Source of the DNA: Prosopocoilus inquinatus
Taxonomy: Eukaryota; Arthropoda; Insecta; Coleoptera; Lucanidae
Length of the DNA: 64,000 nucleotides
Direction: 5' to 3'
Assembly: GCA_036172665.1 (NCBI GenBank)
Contig: CM069877.1
Span: forward strand, 23,585,001-23,649,000
The position numbers and the translations under genes are program-made. Positions 9,933-19,585 of the stretch are shown here, in pieces (position 1 is the first letter of the stretch; every line of letters starts with the position of its first letter). The notes under the pieces were generated by a model, which worked only from the letters and a program-made list of their open reading frames with translations, was not told the DNA's origin and ran no database searches.

Positions 9933-9967
9933 TACATCATTTTCCGAATTTGAAAACAGCTTGATAT

Positions 9968-10410
9968 TGTTACGAATTTGGGATTCACAAATTATAGTCG
10001 TTAAATTTCAGAACACTTTAATTCAAAGCTGTCGCTTTACACAATTAACAACACAATTGTTACATATTTTCGTTACCTTTTTCCATTTTTTCGTTCACTT
10101 CTTTCAGTAGAGCTGCCGCGTCTTCAATTTCAAATTCAAATGTTTCCGGGTCTTTACCTTCATCTACAAGAGCCTGTTTCAGTCGTTCTTGTAAGACGCT
10201 TTTCTTTCCCGAATTTTCCACTTCTGACACCAATTTGTTACGAATATGGGGTTACAAATTATAGTCGTTACACTCCTGGCGGATCATACGGGTTATATAG
10301 CAGAGCCCTCTGTTGCTCGAACATACTAGAATGATCGAGTAGTGTTCGTTCATGTTATGTGACGCAAGGTGGCGCACTGATGCTAAAAATAGATCTGTTT
10401 GCGCGTCACA
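9968..10410 (-). mobile_element. Gypsy fragment (family C): LTR, primer site, gag start, LTR end
   Basis: On the minus strand: a 175-bp LTR (10410 down to 10236, TGTGACGCGC...CGTAACA), then TGGTGTCAGAAGTGG (10232-10218), which resembles the 3' end of insect tRNA-Leu. A gag N-terminus follows, with residues LKQALVDEGKDPETFEFEI (10180-10110), closely related to the SAP-type gag start of the family A Gypsy. After about 45 codons the sequence joins a partial second LTR ending at 9968 (CGTAACA). The rest of the element is deleted. The LTR is about 88 percent alike by eye to the solo LTR at 12.4-14.2 kb. Confidence 0.7.
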
Positions 10411-11281
10411 GTTGTAACAATATTATAAGCGTTTTTGTGACAAGCGTACGATAAAATTACTTATTTTGATTTCGCTTTAGATTATGCTAAAATATTAAAC
10501 TTCAAGGTTTAGTATTTACTTCTTCCATTTATACATATGTGGATGTGGAACATTTTTTTAGAGTGATTTCGGCAAGTTAATTCACCTGTTAGAATTTTAT
10601 TGACTCTGTAAATCGTTTGTGTCTACATAAAATCCTAATCAGATACAACACTTTGCTGGGAATATGTGTGCTTTGCTTATCTAGGCAGAGAAGAGAACCG
10701 GTACAAACGAGTTTGCTTTATGCAATTTGTGTAATAGCCTATACAAGTATCGATTCCCGCTATTTTTCATCATTGACAAGGCGCGATTCAATTTCATCTG
10801 GTGCTTACGTAACGTATTTATTGAATGGTTTTTTTTGCCTAACGGAACGATGAGAAGTGAAGTTTAATAATAATTTAGGAACAAATTTCCTCTTTGAATA
10901 TTAAGTATATGTACTTGCATGGCTGAGATAAAGTAACACATAAATTAAAATGTTTAAGACGATTAAAAGGCTGAAATAATATATTTTTTTTTAATTTAGT
11001 ACAAAAACTACATACCGTTTACTGCAATCTTGTTTACAGAAACTGACCACTCTTTAGGAAGACTTACTTTTTATTTTCTTAGGTGTTATCTTTTTGATCG
11101 GTTTCTCTAAATGTCCATCCATTAAAAAAAAAAACTGCCATAAAATCGTTTTGATCTTAAAAATTATGTTACAGTATTGTTAGAGTCAAACAGTCAAAAT
11201 ATGGTCACTTTAGTATACATGTATTTTTCCCAACCCTGTACATACAAATTTAAGAAATATTATTTTTCCTCAAAAGTTTAA
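10411..11281. other. No feature recognised
   Basis: AT-rich sequence. A short open frame at 10617-10853 shows no recognisable motif. The word AAATATGGTCACTTTAG at about 11200 also occurs at 5923, possibly a shared repeat end. Confidence 0.3.
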
Positions 11282-11409
11282 GGTCCAGTTTTACAAATGG
11301 GGCTCAACTTTGAGCTGAGGCTTAAACCCTTAGCAACAATTATTTCAACAATTGTTGTGAAGGGTTTAAGCTTCGGCTCAAAGTTAAACCGTCATTGTAA
11401 AACTGGGCC
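11282..11409. mobile_element. MITE, TSD TTAA or TAA
   Basis: Inverted ends GGTCCAGTTTTACAA / GTAAAACTGGGCC and long inner pairing (GGCTCAACTTTGAGC region against its complement near 11385) flanked by TTAA at 11278-11281 and 11410-11413. About 128 bp, no coding. Confidence 0.65.
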
Positions 11410-12165
11410 TTAATATCCGATCGTGCGAGGCGATGCACAGTGGAGCAAAACGCACTTTCTCGTGCCAAAAATCTATAACTTCAAACTTCATGAAATTGAA
11501 ATTTGGCACAAATGACAACATATGTACGAAAAATAAAATTAAGGAACAAACATACTGTTACATTTGCTTGCAATAAAATCGCGTATACCTTCAAAACCAA
11601 GTAGCCGAGTATTTACCTATTTTTTGCTTTGTAAATAGGTATTTTGAGAATTTTGTCATGTTTCGAAACATACAGGTTAGAAACGGACGTTGAAATTATT
11701 ACTATTTTACCTGATATGAATCAGACAGTAGCTATTCAATAAATATCACGACATTCCAAATATTTAACGGTCCATAAATGTAATGTAATTTAATCGAAAT
11801 GAAATTATCGATTGCTGTCCTATTCATATAATTTTTTTAACGCTTGTCAAGACTGTTCAAAGCTGAATTTGTAATTTTCGACGTGTTGATGACAACAGTA
11901 TAGGAAAATTTGTTTAAACATGTAATCCCTTGCGGTTTATAATGGATTTTTTCTTAATTCAGAAAGGTATTATCCGAATCGTAAATCGACATTTTTGGAC
12001 ATCTGTCTCCAACCATCTTTTCTATTTGCAAATTCTTCCTCTTCCCACATATAATTTGTGCATCATAGTATTTTTATTTAAGTTATAATCATTCACTACT
12101 GCCGTGAATCACTATTCGTCTTCTAAGTTACTCGTTTTCTGTCAGTCTGAATTTTGATTGTTTAA
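11410..12165. other. No feature recognised
   Basis: AT-rich, scattered stops in all frames; no repeat structure seen. Confidence 0.3.
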
Positions 12166-12293
12166 GGGCCATTTGCACCACTTTCAGTTAAAATTTAAGG
12201 TCCACTTAACTCCATAGAAACGTTTGTTACAATAATTATTTCTATGGAGTTAAGTGGAGCTTAAATTTTAACTGAAAGTGGTGCAAATGGCCC
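12166..12293. mobile_element. Tourist-like MITE, TSD TAA
   Basis: Almost perfect 128-bp hairpin: GGGCCATTTGCACCACTTTC and its inverted copy at the right end, with TAA at 12163-12165 and 12294-12296. Few mismatches between the arms, so a young copy. Confidence 0.8.
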
Positions 12294-12374
12294 TAACACT
12301 GATAAATTCAATCTCAAGACCAACTTAATAAAACGAAAAACAGGTGTACGCGATTTTTTTGCAAGCCGCAGTAA

Positions 12375-14223
12375 ATCCGTCACGCAAACAGATCTATTTT
12401 TAGCATCAGTACGCCAGCTTGCGTCACAGAACATGACCGGAAACTACTCGATAATTCTAGCATGTTCGGGCAATAGAGGGCTCTGCTATACACTGTGTCC
12501 ACATTTCGATGCTCACCATTGGCATCTCGGTTATTAGAAGACATAGAGCAACGGTTAAATGGGGAATGTTTTGCAGAATTCAATGCTCGCAACAAATCTC
12601 ATTTCAGATTCACTATAACTTTTTTAAATTTTAAGATAATTTAAGAAAACCAAAATTTGACGTTTTCAATATTCCTCAATAACTCGATAACACCTGATGT
12701 GACCTCTTCCAAACTTTTACATTGTTCAGACACTTTTTTAAGACAAAGTTTTTGATGCAAACAGAAACAACCTTCGATTGTCATTTGTTTTCAAGTTATT
12801 AGGGCTAACTTTTGTTTTTCATATGGCACCCATATTAGGTTTTTGGTTAATTAGATAGTCTTTAAAAACAGCTTTTCAACGATGTATAACATACCCGAAA
12901 AATGTTTATTTTTAATGGAGATATTAACAAAAACATAAATTAATCCCTTTTGAAATTAGTAGGCTATGAAATTAAACACTCAATTCTGTAAAATAACGAA
13001 ACGATATTGACGTAACAGATATTTGGAACTACTAACAAAAGAAAAATACCTGCTTCGAGACAAATTATTAATCCTGACGACATGCCGCAAAACATCAGTT
13101 TCCAGCAGGATGATTACCTGGCCCATAGCACTCGTGACGTACATTTTTTGAGAGAAAACTTTAATTAGAGTGCTTTCAAATAATGGACCAGTACAATGGT
13201 TTGTAGGATCACTCGACCTTACCCCCCTTGACTGTCATTTAAGGGGTTCCACTAAAAACGAAGTATTTAATTTTGCACCGCCAGAAGCTTAGGGAATTTT
13301 AGAACAAAGAATGGTGGATGTGCTAAGATTATTAAACTAAAACACACTTTGTAGTGTCTGAAAGTCTGTTAGAATAAGATGTCAAAAGTGTGTGGAACAG
13401 AATGCTTGTCTTATTGAACAGTTTCTTTAAGTCAACCTCACCTTTTAGTACGCTTTCTTTACTTTTTTTTCTTTTATGACTTTTATTATCATTTCGATAT
13501 TTTACAGCATACTTACCATATCTTTAAGCTTTTTCGTTGGTGTTTAATTCCATAGCCTACTAATTTCATAAGGGATTAGTTTATGTTTTTGTTAATATCT
13601 CCCCTAAATATAAAATTTTTTCGGGTATGTTATATATCGTTGAAAAGCTCTTTTTAAAGACTATCTAATTATCCAAAAACCTAAAATGGGTACCATATGA
13701 AAAACAAAAGTTAGCCCTAATAACTTGAAAACAAATGACAATCGGAGGTTTCTGTTTGCATCAAAAACTTTGTTTTAAAAAAGTACAATGTAAAAGTTTA
13801 GAAGAGGTCACATCAGGTGTTATCGAGTTATTGAGGAATATTGAAATCGTCAAATTTTGGTTTTCTTAAATTATCTTAAAATTTAAAGAAGTTATGGTGA
13901 ATTTGAAATGAGATTTGTTGAGAGCATTGAATTCTGCAAAACATTCCCCATTTAACCGTTGCTCTATGTCTTCTAATAACCGAGATGCCAATGGTGAGCA
14001 TCGAAATGTGGACACAGTGTATAAGCCGACGATCCGCCAGATGTAGTTAGTTATTAAGATAGAAGGGTTCGTACCTCGAATGAATAGAAAGTACATTTTG
14101 TAAAAGTGTTATTTGATAGACAAACTCATTACTACTGTTTTGTTTATTGTGTAAATCGACAGCTTATAATTAAAGTGTTCTGAAATTAACGGCTATAATT
14201 TGTGAACTCCCAAATTCGTAACA
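12375..14223 (+). repeat. Solo LTR of Gypsy family C, split by a mariner-like element
   Basis: 12376-12490 and 14020-14223 together match the minus-strand LTR at 10410-10236 and the LTR piece at 9968. The right end reads CCAAATTCGTAACA. The LTR at 10.3 kb shows the uninterrupted site, where TATA continues directly across the point at which 12491-14019 is inserted here. No internal region is present. Confidence 0.7.
12491..14019. mobile_element. Mariner-like element with about 0.5-kb inverted repeats, TA TSD
   Basis: CACTGTGTCCACATTTCG at 12491 faces its complement ending at 14019, with TA on each side and a related empty site at 10.3 kb. The arms pair for about 490 bp (12491-12985 with 13545-14019). 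The unpaired middle encodes a decayed DDE transposase on the plus strand (13070-13340): SFQQDDYLAHSTRDVHFL, then a frameshifted DLTPLDCHL-type block and LEQRMVDVL. These are the second catalytic Asp and following region of Tc1/mariner proteins. Coding is broken by frameshifts and stops. Confidence 0.75.
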
Positions 14224-15232
14224 ATACTATAAAGTTGATGTACAGGTTTTTTGTATTCGTTTCATTAGATTTGATTAGATCAAATATAAAAGTTCTTAGA
14301 TATCACTTTTACGCAATTTAAATAAGAATTTAAACAAAAATGGAGCAAAGAAATATAATTCTGATAATTTCAATCATAATGATCAAGGAAAACCGATAAT
14401 AATTAATTTTAAAATAAATGAGATTCTCTTCCACTGAAATATTTTTTTACCTGTATCATAGTTTTAGTTTTGGAGAAATATCATTATCATTCATAAATCA
14501 TCAATAAAAGATTCTATTAATTGAATACGAATTATTATTTCATACATTAGCAATTTTATACATAAAAATTAGTTATAATTTTAGAACAAAACAATATAGG
14601 GAATTTTAATCCGAACTTTTGCTCTTCATGGGGGAAAGTACATACATTAGCAATTTTATACATAAAAATTAGTTATACTTTTAGAACAAAACAATATAGG
14701 GAATTTTAATCCGAACTTTTGCTCTTCATGGGGGAAAGTAAGGTCCGTCACTATTTGTCTTTTTTCCAATACCCTGTATATATGAAATTCTAAAAACTTT
14801 TCCTTTTTTCCTTCCTTTAATTTATTGAAGTTTGAGGTTTAGTTCAAAACGTTCATTAAAAAACAAAAACAAAATAAATTACAAAATACGCCATTCGATT
14901 AAAGAAGTATAATGTGAGGATGAATTAAATCATAAATTTATTACCTCTATAATTTATTTGTTTGCGAATTTGTTAAAAATGGAAACTAAAACATCAATAA
15001 AAAGGAAGCTGGTATCATTACGGGCGTTGGTAAAGAGATCGTTAGTAAGTTTTAAGTGAAAAGACAAATTTGGAAAATTTGAAAATGATTAATTAGCGTT
15101 TTTCATCATCTTCAAGTGAAAAGTGTTCAACAACGTATTTTTGTAATTGGGTATTTATTTTTTCACTTTCAGCAAATACAGTAGATTAACAACCATTTTT
15201 AATGTTTAATTCAGGTATTTTGAGAATAATAG
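14224..15232. other. Non-coding, includes a 100-bp tandem duplication
   Basis: No gene seen. 14541-14640 is repeated head to tail at 14641-14740 with a single mismatch (14578 A, 14678 C). The rest is AT-rich. Confidence 0.5.
14541..14740. repeat. Recent 2 x 100-bp tandem duplication
   Basis: Both units start CATACATTAGCAATTTTATA and end GGGGAAAGTA; they differ at one base. Either a real recent duplication or an assembly artefact. Confidence 0.9.
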
Positions 15233-15829
15233 TGTAGACGCGTTTTTGTTTTGTTGTTAAACATTTAACAATAACATTAATAATAACGTGTTTGTATGTA
15301 AATCAGAGATATTGTACGCCAAATAACTCACCAATGTGGTTATTCCTCTCTCACACCTGTCTGTCTTCATTAAATACGCAGAGGGGTGGGAAGCATCCAG
15401 TTAAAGCAGCTGTTCGTGTGGTTTACATGTAACAACCATGCAGTATTTACGTCCAATGTTCAACAACTGTTATCTACTCACCGGGGGCTCCTCTGCCCTT
15501 TCTCCCTCCAGCGGTGAATCTAGAAACTGTAGCTCCCTGTTGGGAAAGAAACTCATGGCGAAGGTATCCACCAATGTTCATCTTCATACTTCGCAAGCCC
15601 CAGGTGGATATTAGCATACCTTGCCTCCTGAGCGTATGCCCTCAGGATCATTGGTGTAACCGCCTCCAGCACTTCGACCGAGCACGGATATGCACCAAGT
15701 CATGACCTTTATTGGGATGCACAATGCAATCCACTTGGTCAGGTATACAGCTAGCTGTGTTTCCGACATTAACTACCCTTAATCCAAGCAACTGGCGAAT
15801 ACAGAACAATGCCGTATGCAGGTGGAGGC

Positions 15830-16055
15830 GATAATCTACTCTACAGACAATTTCGGGGAATAAAGATCTATTCCTCAGGTATCACGACCTCAGAGCATTA
15901 CTCAGGATAATCTACTCTACCAATCATTAGGTGAATTCAAATCTATCCCTCAGGTAACATAATCTCAGAACATTACTCAGGATAATCTACTCTACCAATC
16001 ATTAGGCGAATACAGATATTTCCCTCAGGTAACATAATCTCAGAATATTACTCAT
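15830..16055. repeat. Three tandem 75-76-bp satellite units
   Basis: Units start at 15830, 15906 and 15981 with GATAATCTACTCTAC and share CCCTCAGGTAACATAATCTC and ATTACTCAG. Units 2 and 3 are very similar, unit 1 more diverged. They sit in the loop of foldback element 2. Unit spacing and lack of conserved short spacers exclude a CRISPR. Confidence 0.85.
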
Positions 16056-16586
16056 CCTCAACAACCTATGTTCTGAATCAACCCCTTAATCACATCTCAC
16101 TGCATTTCATTAAAACACGAACAATTCGATTTACCAGCACCTTCCGTGAGATGCTTTCACCCTCGAATATTGCCCACGAGCTTCACCTGCATACGGCATT
16201 GTTCTGTATCCGCCAGTTGCTTGGATTAAGGGTAGTTAATGTCGGAAACACAGCTAGCTGTATACTTGACCAAGTGGATTGAATTGTGCTTCCCAATAAC
16301 GGTCATGACTTGGTGCATATCCGTGCTCGGTCGAAGTGCTGGAGGCGGTTACACTAATGATCCTAAGGGCATAGGCTCAGGAGGCAAGGTATGCTAATAT
16401 CCACCTGGGGCTTATCTTTACGCATCCGAAGTACGAAGATGAACATTGGTGAATACCTTCGCCGTGAGTTTCTTCCCCAACAGGGAGCTACAGCTTCTAG
16501 ATTCACCGCTGGAGGGTGAAGGGGGCAGAGGAGCCCCCGGTGAGTATATAACAGTTGTTATTGTTGAACATCGGACGTAAACACTG

Positions 16587-17152
16587 GGGTGCGTTCATAA
16601 ATGACGCCCGAACTGGTGAGAGTTATACCGGGGTGTGCTAAAAGCGTTCATAAATTCAATTTCAAACTAGACGCACCTCGCCCTTGAAGCATTCTAAAAT
16701 AGCAAGGGCGTTCCGCTCGGTGTGCGCTCCCAACTCCCCGGTCAGGAGCGAGGTAAATTTCGCCCGATATGCGGAATATTCAAAATCATAGGTGTATGAT
16801 ATGAGGCGAGACAAATTGAATACCTTATAAAATAAAATATATTTATTCTCCCTACTGAATGTAATTAATTTGTTTTAAGGATTTTGACATGATTTGTTTT
16901 TGGAACCAACAAAATTAAATATGGAAAAAGGGTTGATATCAATAAAATTTAAATATTAAACTATGTCTGTATCTGTAATACTCAGATTCATATAGGAATA
17001 GTAACAAAAGTAATAATAAAAAATTGCACCACTCGGAGAACGTCTCTAATCGTTCAGAATTTTACCACGCACTCGCAACGCTCTGGGCGAATCAGCCGTC
17101 ATTACCCTCGAGGTAACGTTCTACCCTACAATCTCCATTTTTGAACGCACTC
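16587..17152. mobile_element. 566-bp MITE in the right arm of foldback element 2
   Basis: Ends GGGTGCGTTCATAAAT and, inverted, GAGTGCGTTCAAAAAT. The opposite arm (15440-15460) shows the empty site and leaves CTG as a 3-bp duplication (16584-16586, 17153-17155). A second GCGTTCATAAAT word lies inside. The 3-bp TSD suggests the PIF/Harbinger group, although CTG is not the usual TWA. Confidence 0.7.
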
Positions 17153-17215
17153 CTGCATGGTTGTTACATGTAAACCACACGAACGGCTGCTTTAACGGGA
17201 TGCTTACCACCCCTC

Positions 17216-17829
17216 TGCATATTGAAGAGAGACAGACAGATGTGAGAGAGGACTAACGATACTGGTGAGTTGTAGAGATGGGCAGAGTGACTCTTTTATA
17301 GCTGTTTGCACCAGGTCTAGTTAAAAATTAAACCAGGTTTAACAGTAAACCCAGTTTGCACCGCGGCTTAAACCGTAGTTAAAAACTCGCTAAACCAACT
17401 CAATTTAATCCGCCGTCCGTGATGGTTTAACGTTGAGTTGGTTTAGCGACTTTTTAACTACGGTTTAAGCCGCAGTGCAAACTGGGTTTACTGTTAAACC
17501 TGGTTTAATTTTTAACTAGACATGGTGCAAACGGCCATTAATGGAGTTAACTCTTTGCATCAGACTCACCGATGCGAGCTGACTCACTGAATCAGCTCAA
17601 AAGAGCTGCTTGCTTCACTTTGTTCTGTAAGCATCGCGAGTTTACGGAGCTGTCCGGATGATAGCTCCGTACAAAAATTACGCTTAGCTTCAGCCTTGCT
17701 AGTCACGTACTTATGCTCGTGGATAAAAAAAAACGAACGAATAAGGTTTAATACTTTGCTAAATTAGATCTTGCATATTGAAGAGAGACAGACAGATGTG
17801 AGAGAGGACTAACGATACTGGTGAGTTGT
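17216..17829. repeat. 58-bp direct duplication flanking inserted DNA
   Basis: 17216-17273 and 17772-17829 are identical (TGCATATTGAAGAGAGACAG... to GAGTTGT). The 498 bp between them contains a MITE and other sequence absent from the opposite arm. Too long for an ordinary TSD; a segmental duplication or template switch is likely. Confidence 0.7.
17299..17537. mobile_element. Tourist-like MITE, TSD TTA
   Basis: Nearly perfect 239-bp hairpin with ends TAGCTGTTTGCACC / GGTGCAAACGGCCA, flanked by TTA (17296-17298, 17538-17540). The ends resemble the 12166 MITE (TTTGCACC), so the two may share one transposase. Confidence 0.8.
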
Positions 17830-17844
17830 GAGTTGACGTACAAT

Positions 17845-17993
17845 CAGCCCGAGTACGTATCCCGTACAATCGCCATAATGTAGACGTTATGTGAAGGACG
17901 AACGTTATTTTGTATCTCGATACATGCAGATAACGTTCGTCCTTCACATAACGTCCACGTTATGGCGATTGAACGGGATACGTACTCGGGCAG
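17845..17993. mobile_element. 149-bp palindromic MITE, TSD AAT
   Basis: CAGCCCGAGTACGTATCCCG pairs with the inverted right end. The arms of about 65 bp match almost perfectly around a short loop. The empty site in the opposite arm (TACAATATCTCTG at 15305-15317, inverted) shows AAT duplicated at 17842-17844 and 17994-17996. Confidence 0.75.
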
Positions 17994-18480
17994 AATATCT
18001 CTGATTTACATACAAACACGTTATTATTAATGTTATTGCTAAATGTTTAACAACAAAAAAAAACGCGCCTACAAATGTTTGTACATCATGGCCAGACCAT
18101 CTCAATTTGAAGTGTAAAGTTTCCTAAATTCGAGCAACTTAAATACGTGATAAAAAGAAAAGGTGCAAGAAGGTGCAGCTAAATTTTAAGAGGAACAGTT
18201 CTTAGACATTTATTCCTTATGTAAACATAAAATTTAAGAGCCGGAACTATCTCAGAAGCGATTTTTTAAATTAATTGTACTCGTTCAGGGATGATATAAA
18301 TTGCTAAAAAAATATATGCTGAAGAAATAAAGTTTTACTAAACGACTATTGTTACACTGAAAAAAATTGCTGAAAGGAGCACTAAAATTTTTTAAGAATA
18401 ACTTTTACTTGGAGAATATGCATCATTTGAAGTTGATCACTTTATAATTATCTAAACGATTGTTGTTTTCTTTTTGATAC

Positions 18481-18830
18481 TGTGGCGCGCCACCCGGCTT
18501 AGCTCAAGGCGTCAAGAAGTCGGTTCGTTATGCGTCATTGGCTGCCACGCCACCGGGGTCTACATCGAACAGACTAGACTTTTCCGGCGATGGAACAAAC
18601 TCGAATCTTCTAGCGTGGAGAATTCGCGACGGCCGCAAACGATATAAAATCAGCCAAAGTTGACTCACCAGTCAGTCGAATTCTAACAGCGATCGTCGAA
18701 GTTAGACTTTTAGTGTGTAAATAAATTGTTACAAATAAATTAGTTTTTAAGCTTTATTAAATTACGGTTAAGTTTTTATCGAGTGTTTTATTCGTTTAAA
18801 TAAATAAATTTAAACCCTAGAAACGTAACA
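18481..18830 (+). repeat. 5' LTR, Gypsy A copy 1
   Basis: Begins TGTGGCGCGCC and ends CTAGAAACGTAACA; 350 bp. AATAAA words near 18719 and 18735 can serve as polyadenylation signals. Confidence 0.9.
18643..18676 (+). promoter_or_regulatory. LTR promoter: TATA box and TCAGT initiator
   Basis: TATAAAA at 18643-18649 is followed 29 bp later by TCAGT (18672-18676), the arthropod initiator consensus. The same pair exists in the 3' LTR and in the LTRs of copies 2 and 3. Confidence 0.6.
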
Positions 18831-18850
18831 GTGGTGTCGGTGTGCGGGTT
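18831..18850 (+). other. Primer binding site, tRNA-Leu-like
   Basis: G then TGGTGTCGGTGTGCGGG directly after the LTR. Copy 3 has TGGTGTCACAAGTGGG at the same place, closer to the complement of insect tRNA-Leu; copy 1 is more diverged. The tRNA assignment is tentative. Confidence 0.5.
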
Positions 18851-18924
18851 TGTGCAAATAAATAAACAATTTAAAAAAATTTTGTGCAAATCGTTTTTGA
18901 TTGCAGTGAGAACCTCGAGCAGCC

Positions 18925-18967
18925 TCTGGACAGCTGTTTCAGCCCTGCTTGGGGCTTCTTCAGCAGA
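18925..18967 (-). ncRNA. Hammerhead ribozyme-like motif, family 4
   Basis: Minus strand: TCTG, CTGAAGA, AGCCC-CAAGCA-GGGCT, GAAACAGCTGTC, CAGA. Stem I is TCTG/CAGA. Stem II pairs fully including A-U next to the core, so no extra base is needed. Stem III ACAGCTGT is self-complementary, with C at the cleavage position. The best match to the canonical core in this window. Confidence 0.65.
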
Positions 18968-19285
18968 AACGTAGCTCGACATTCCCACTGCAGACCAAAA
19001 ACGACTTGCCCAATTTATTCGCAAATGCGATGTAAGAATGATGAACATATAAAATAGCGACATCTTACTATCGCTTTTTGACCTAACATTGCAGTAGGAT
19101 AGACAAATTGAAGCGGGATTTGCTCCTAATGAGTCCCCCATGCAATTTGTCTATCCTACTGCAATGTTAGGTCAAAAAGCGATAGTAAGATGTCGCTATT
19201 TTATATGTTCATCATTCTTACATCGCATTTGCGAATAAATTGGGCAAGTCGTTTTTAGTCTGCAGTGGGAATGTCGAGCTACGTT

Positions 19286-19328
19286 TCTGCTGAAGAAGCC
19301 CCAAGCAGGGCTGGAACAGCTGTCCAGA
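19286..19328 (+). ncRNA. Hammerhead-like motif, family 4, mutated core
   Basis: Mirror of 18925-18967, but the GAAA box reads GGAA, a change at a core adenine that should abolish cleavage. Other stems are intact. Confidence 0.55.
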
Positions 19329-19585
19329 GGCTGCTCGAGGTTCTCACTGCAATCAAAAACGATTTGCACAAAATTTTTCTAAAATCTTTCATTATGCTTT
19401 GACAGCAAGCATGGCCGCCTTGCACGGGGGACTCATTAGGAGCAAATCCCGCTTCAGTTTGTCTATCCTACTGCAATGTTAGGTCAAAAAGCGATAGTAA
19501 GATGTCGCTATTTTATATGTTAAACAATTTAAAGTAAATTAAATTTAATCAGATTATTAAATAAGTACAGTATCGGAAAAAAACA

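Larger units (their letters stand above)
15233..18071. mobile_element. Foldback element 2 with satellite loop and nested MITEs
   Basis: The left arm runs from about 15233 to 15832. The right arm is its reverse complement in pieces: 16186-16586, 17153-17273 and 17994-18071, separated by inserted MITEs and a local duplication. Matched landmarks include CACTTGGTCAGGTATACAGC (15740s) with its inverted copy near 16270, and ACATACAAACACG near 18008 with its inverted copy near 15292. The loop (15833-16185) holds a 3-copy 75-bp satellite. No transposase. A 60-bp piece of the arm (CATGACTTGGTGCATATCCG) recurs at 45065, next to another tandem-repeat array. Confidence 0.75.
18876..19520. mobile_element. 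Palindromic hammerhead unit in the Gypsy leader, 13-bp TSD
   Basis: TAAACAATTTAAA at 18863-18875 and 19521-19533 flanks 645 bp missing from the leaders of copies 2 and 3, which are therefore empty sites. Arms 18877-19107 and 19142-19382 are inverted copies around a short loop (GGATTTGCTCCTAATGAGTC). 19383-19520 repeats the loop inverted and the inner part of the arm a third time. Two hammerhead motifs diverge from the centre. The multi-copy order suggests copying from multimeric or switched templates. Confidence 0.8.

Noticed and set aside
10140..10334. Plus-strand 64-codon ORF
   Set aside because: It lies antisense across a Gypsy C gag start, primer site and LTR, with no motif of its own.
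15830..16055. Possible CRISPR-like array
   Set aside because: Three 75-bp units are contiguous and diverged with no unique spacers, and the context is an insect foldback element.
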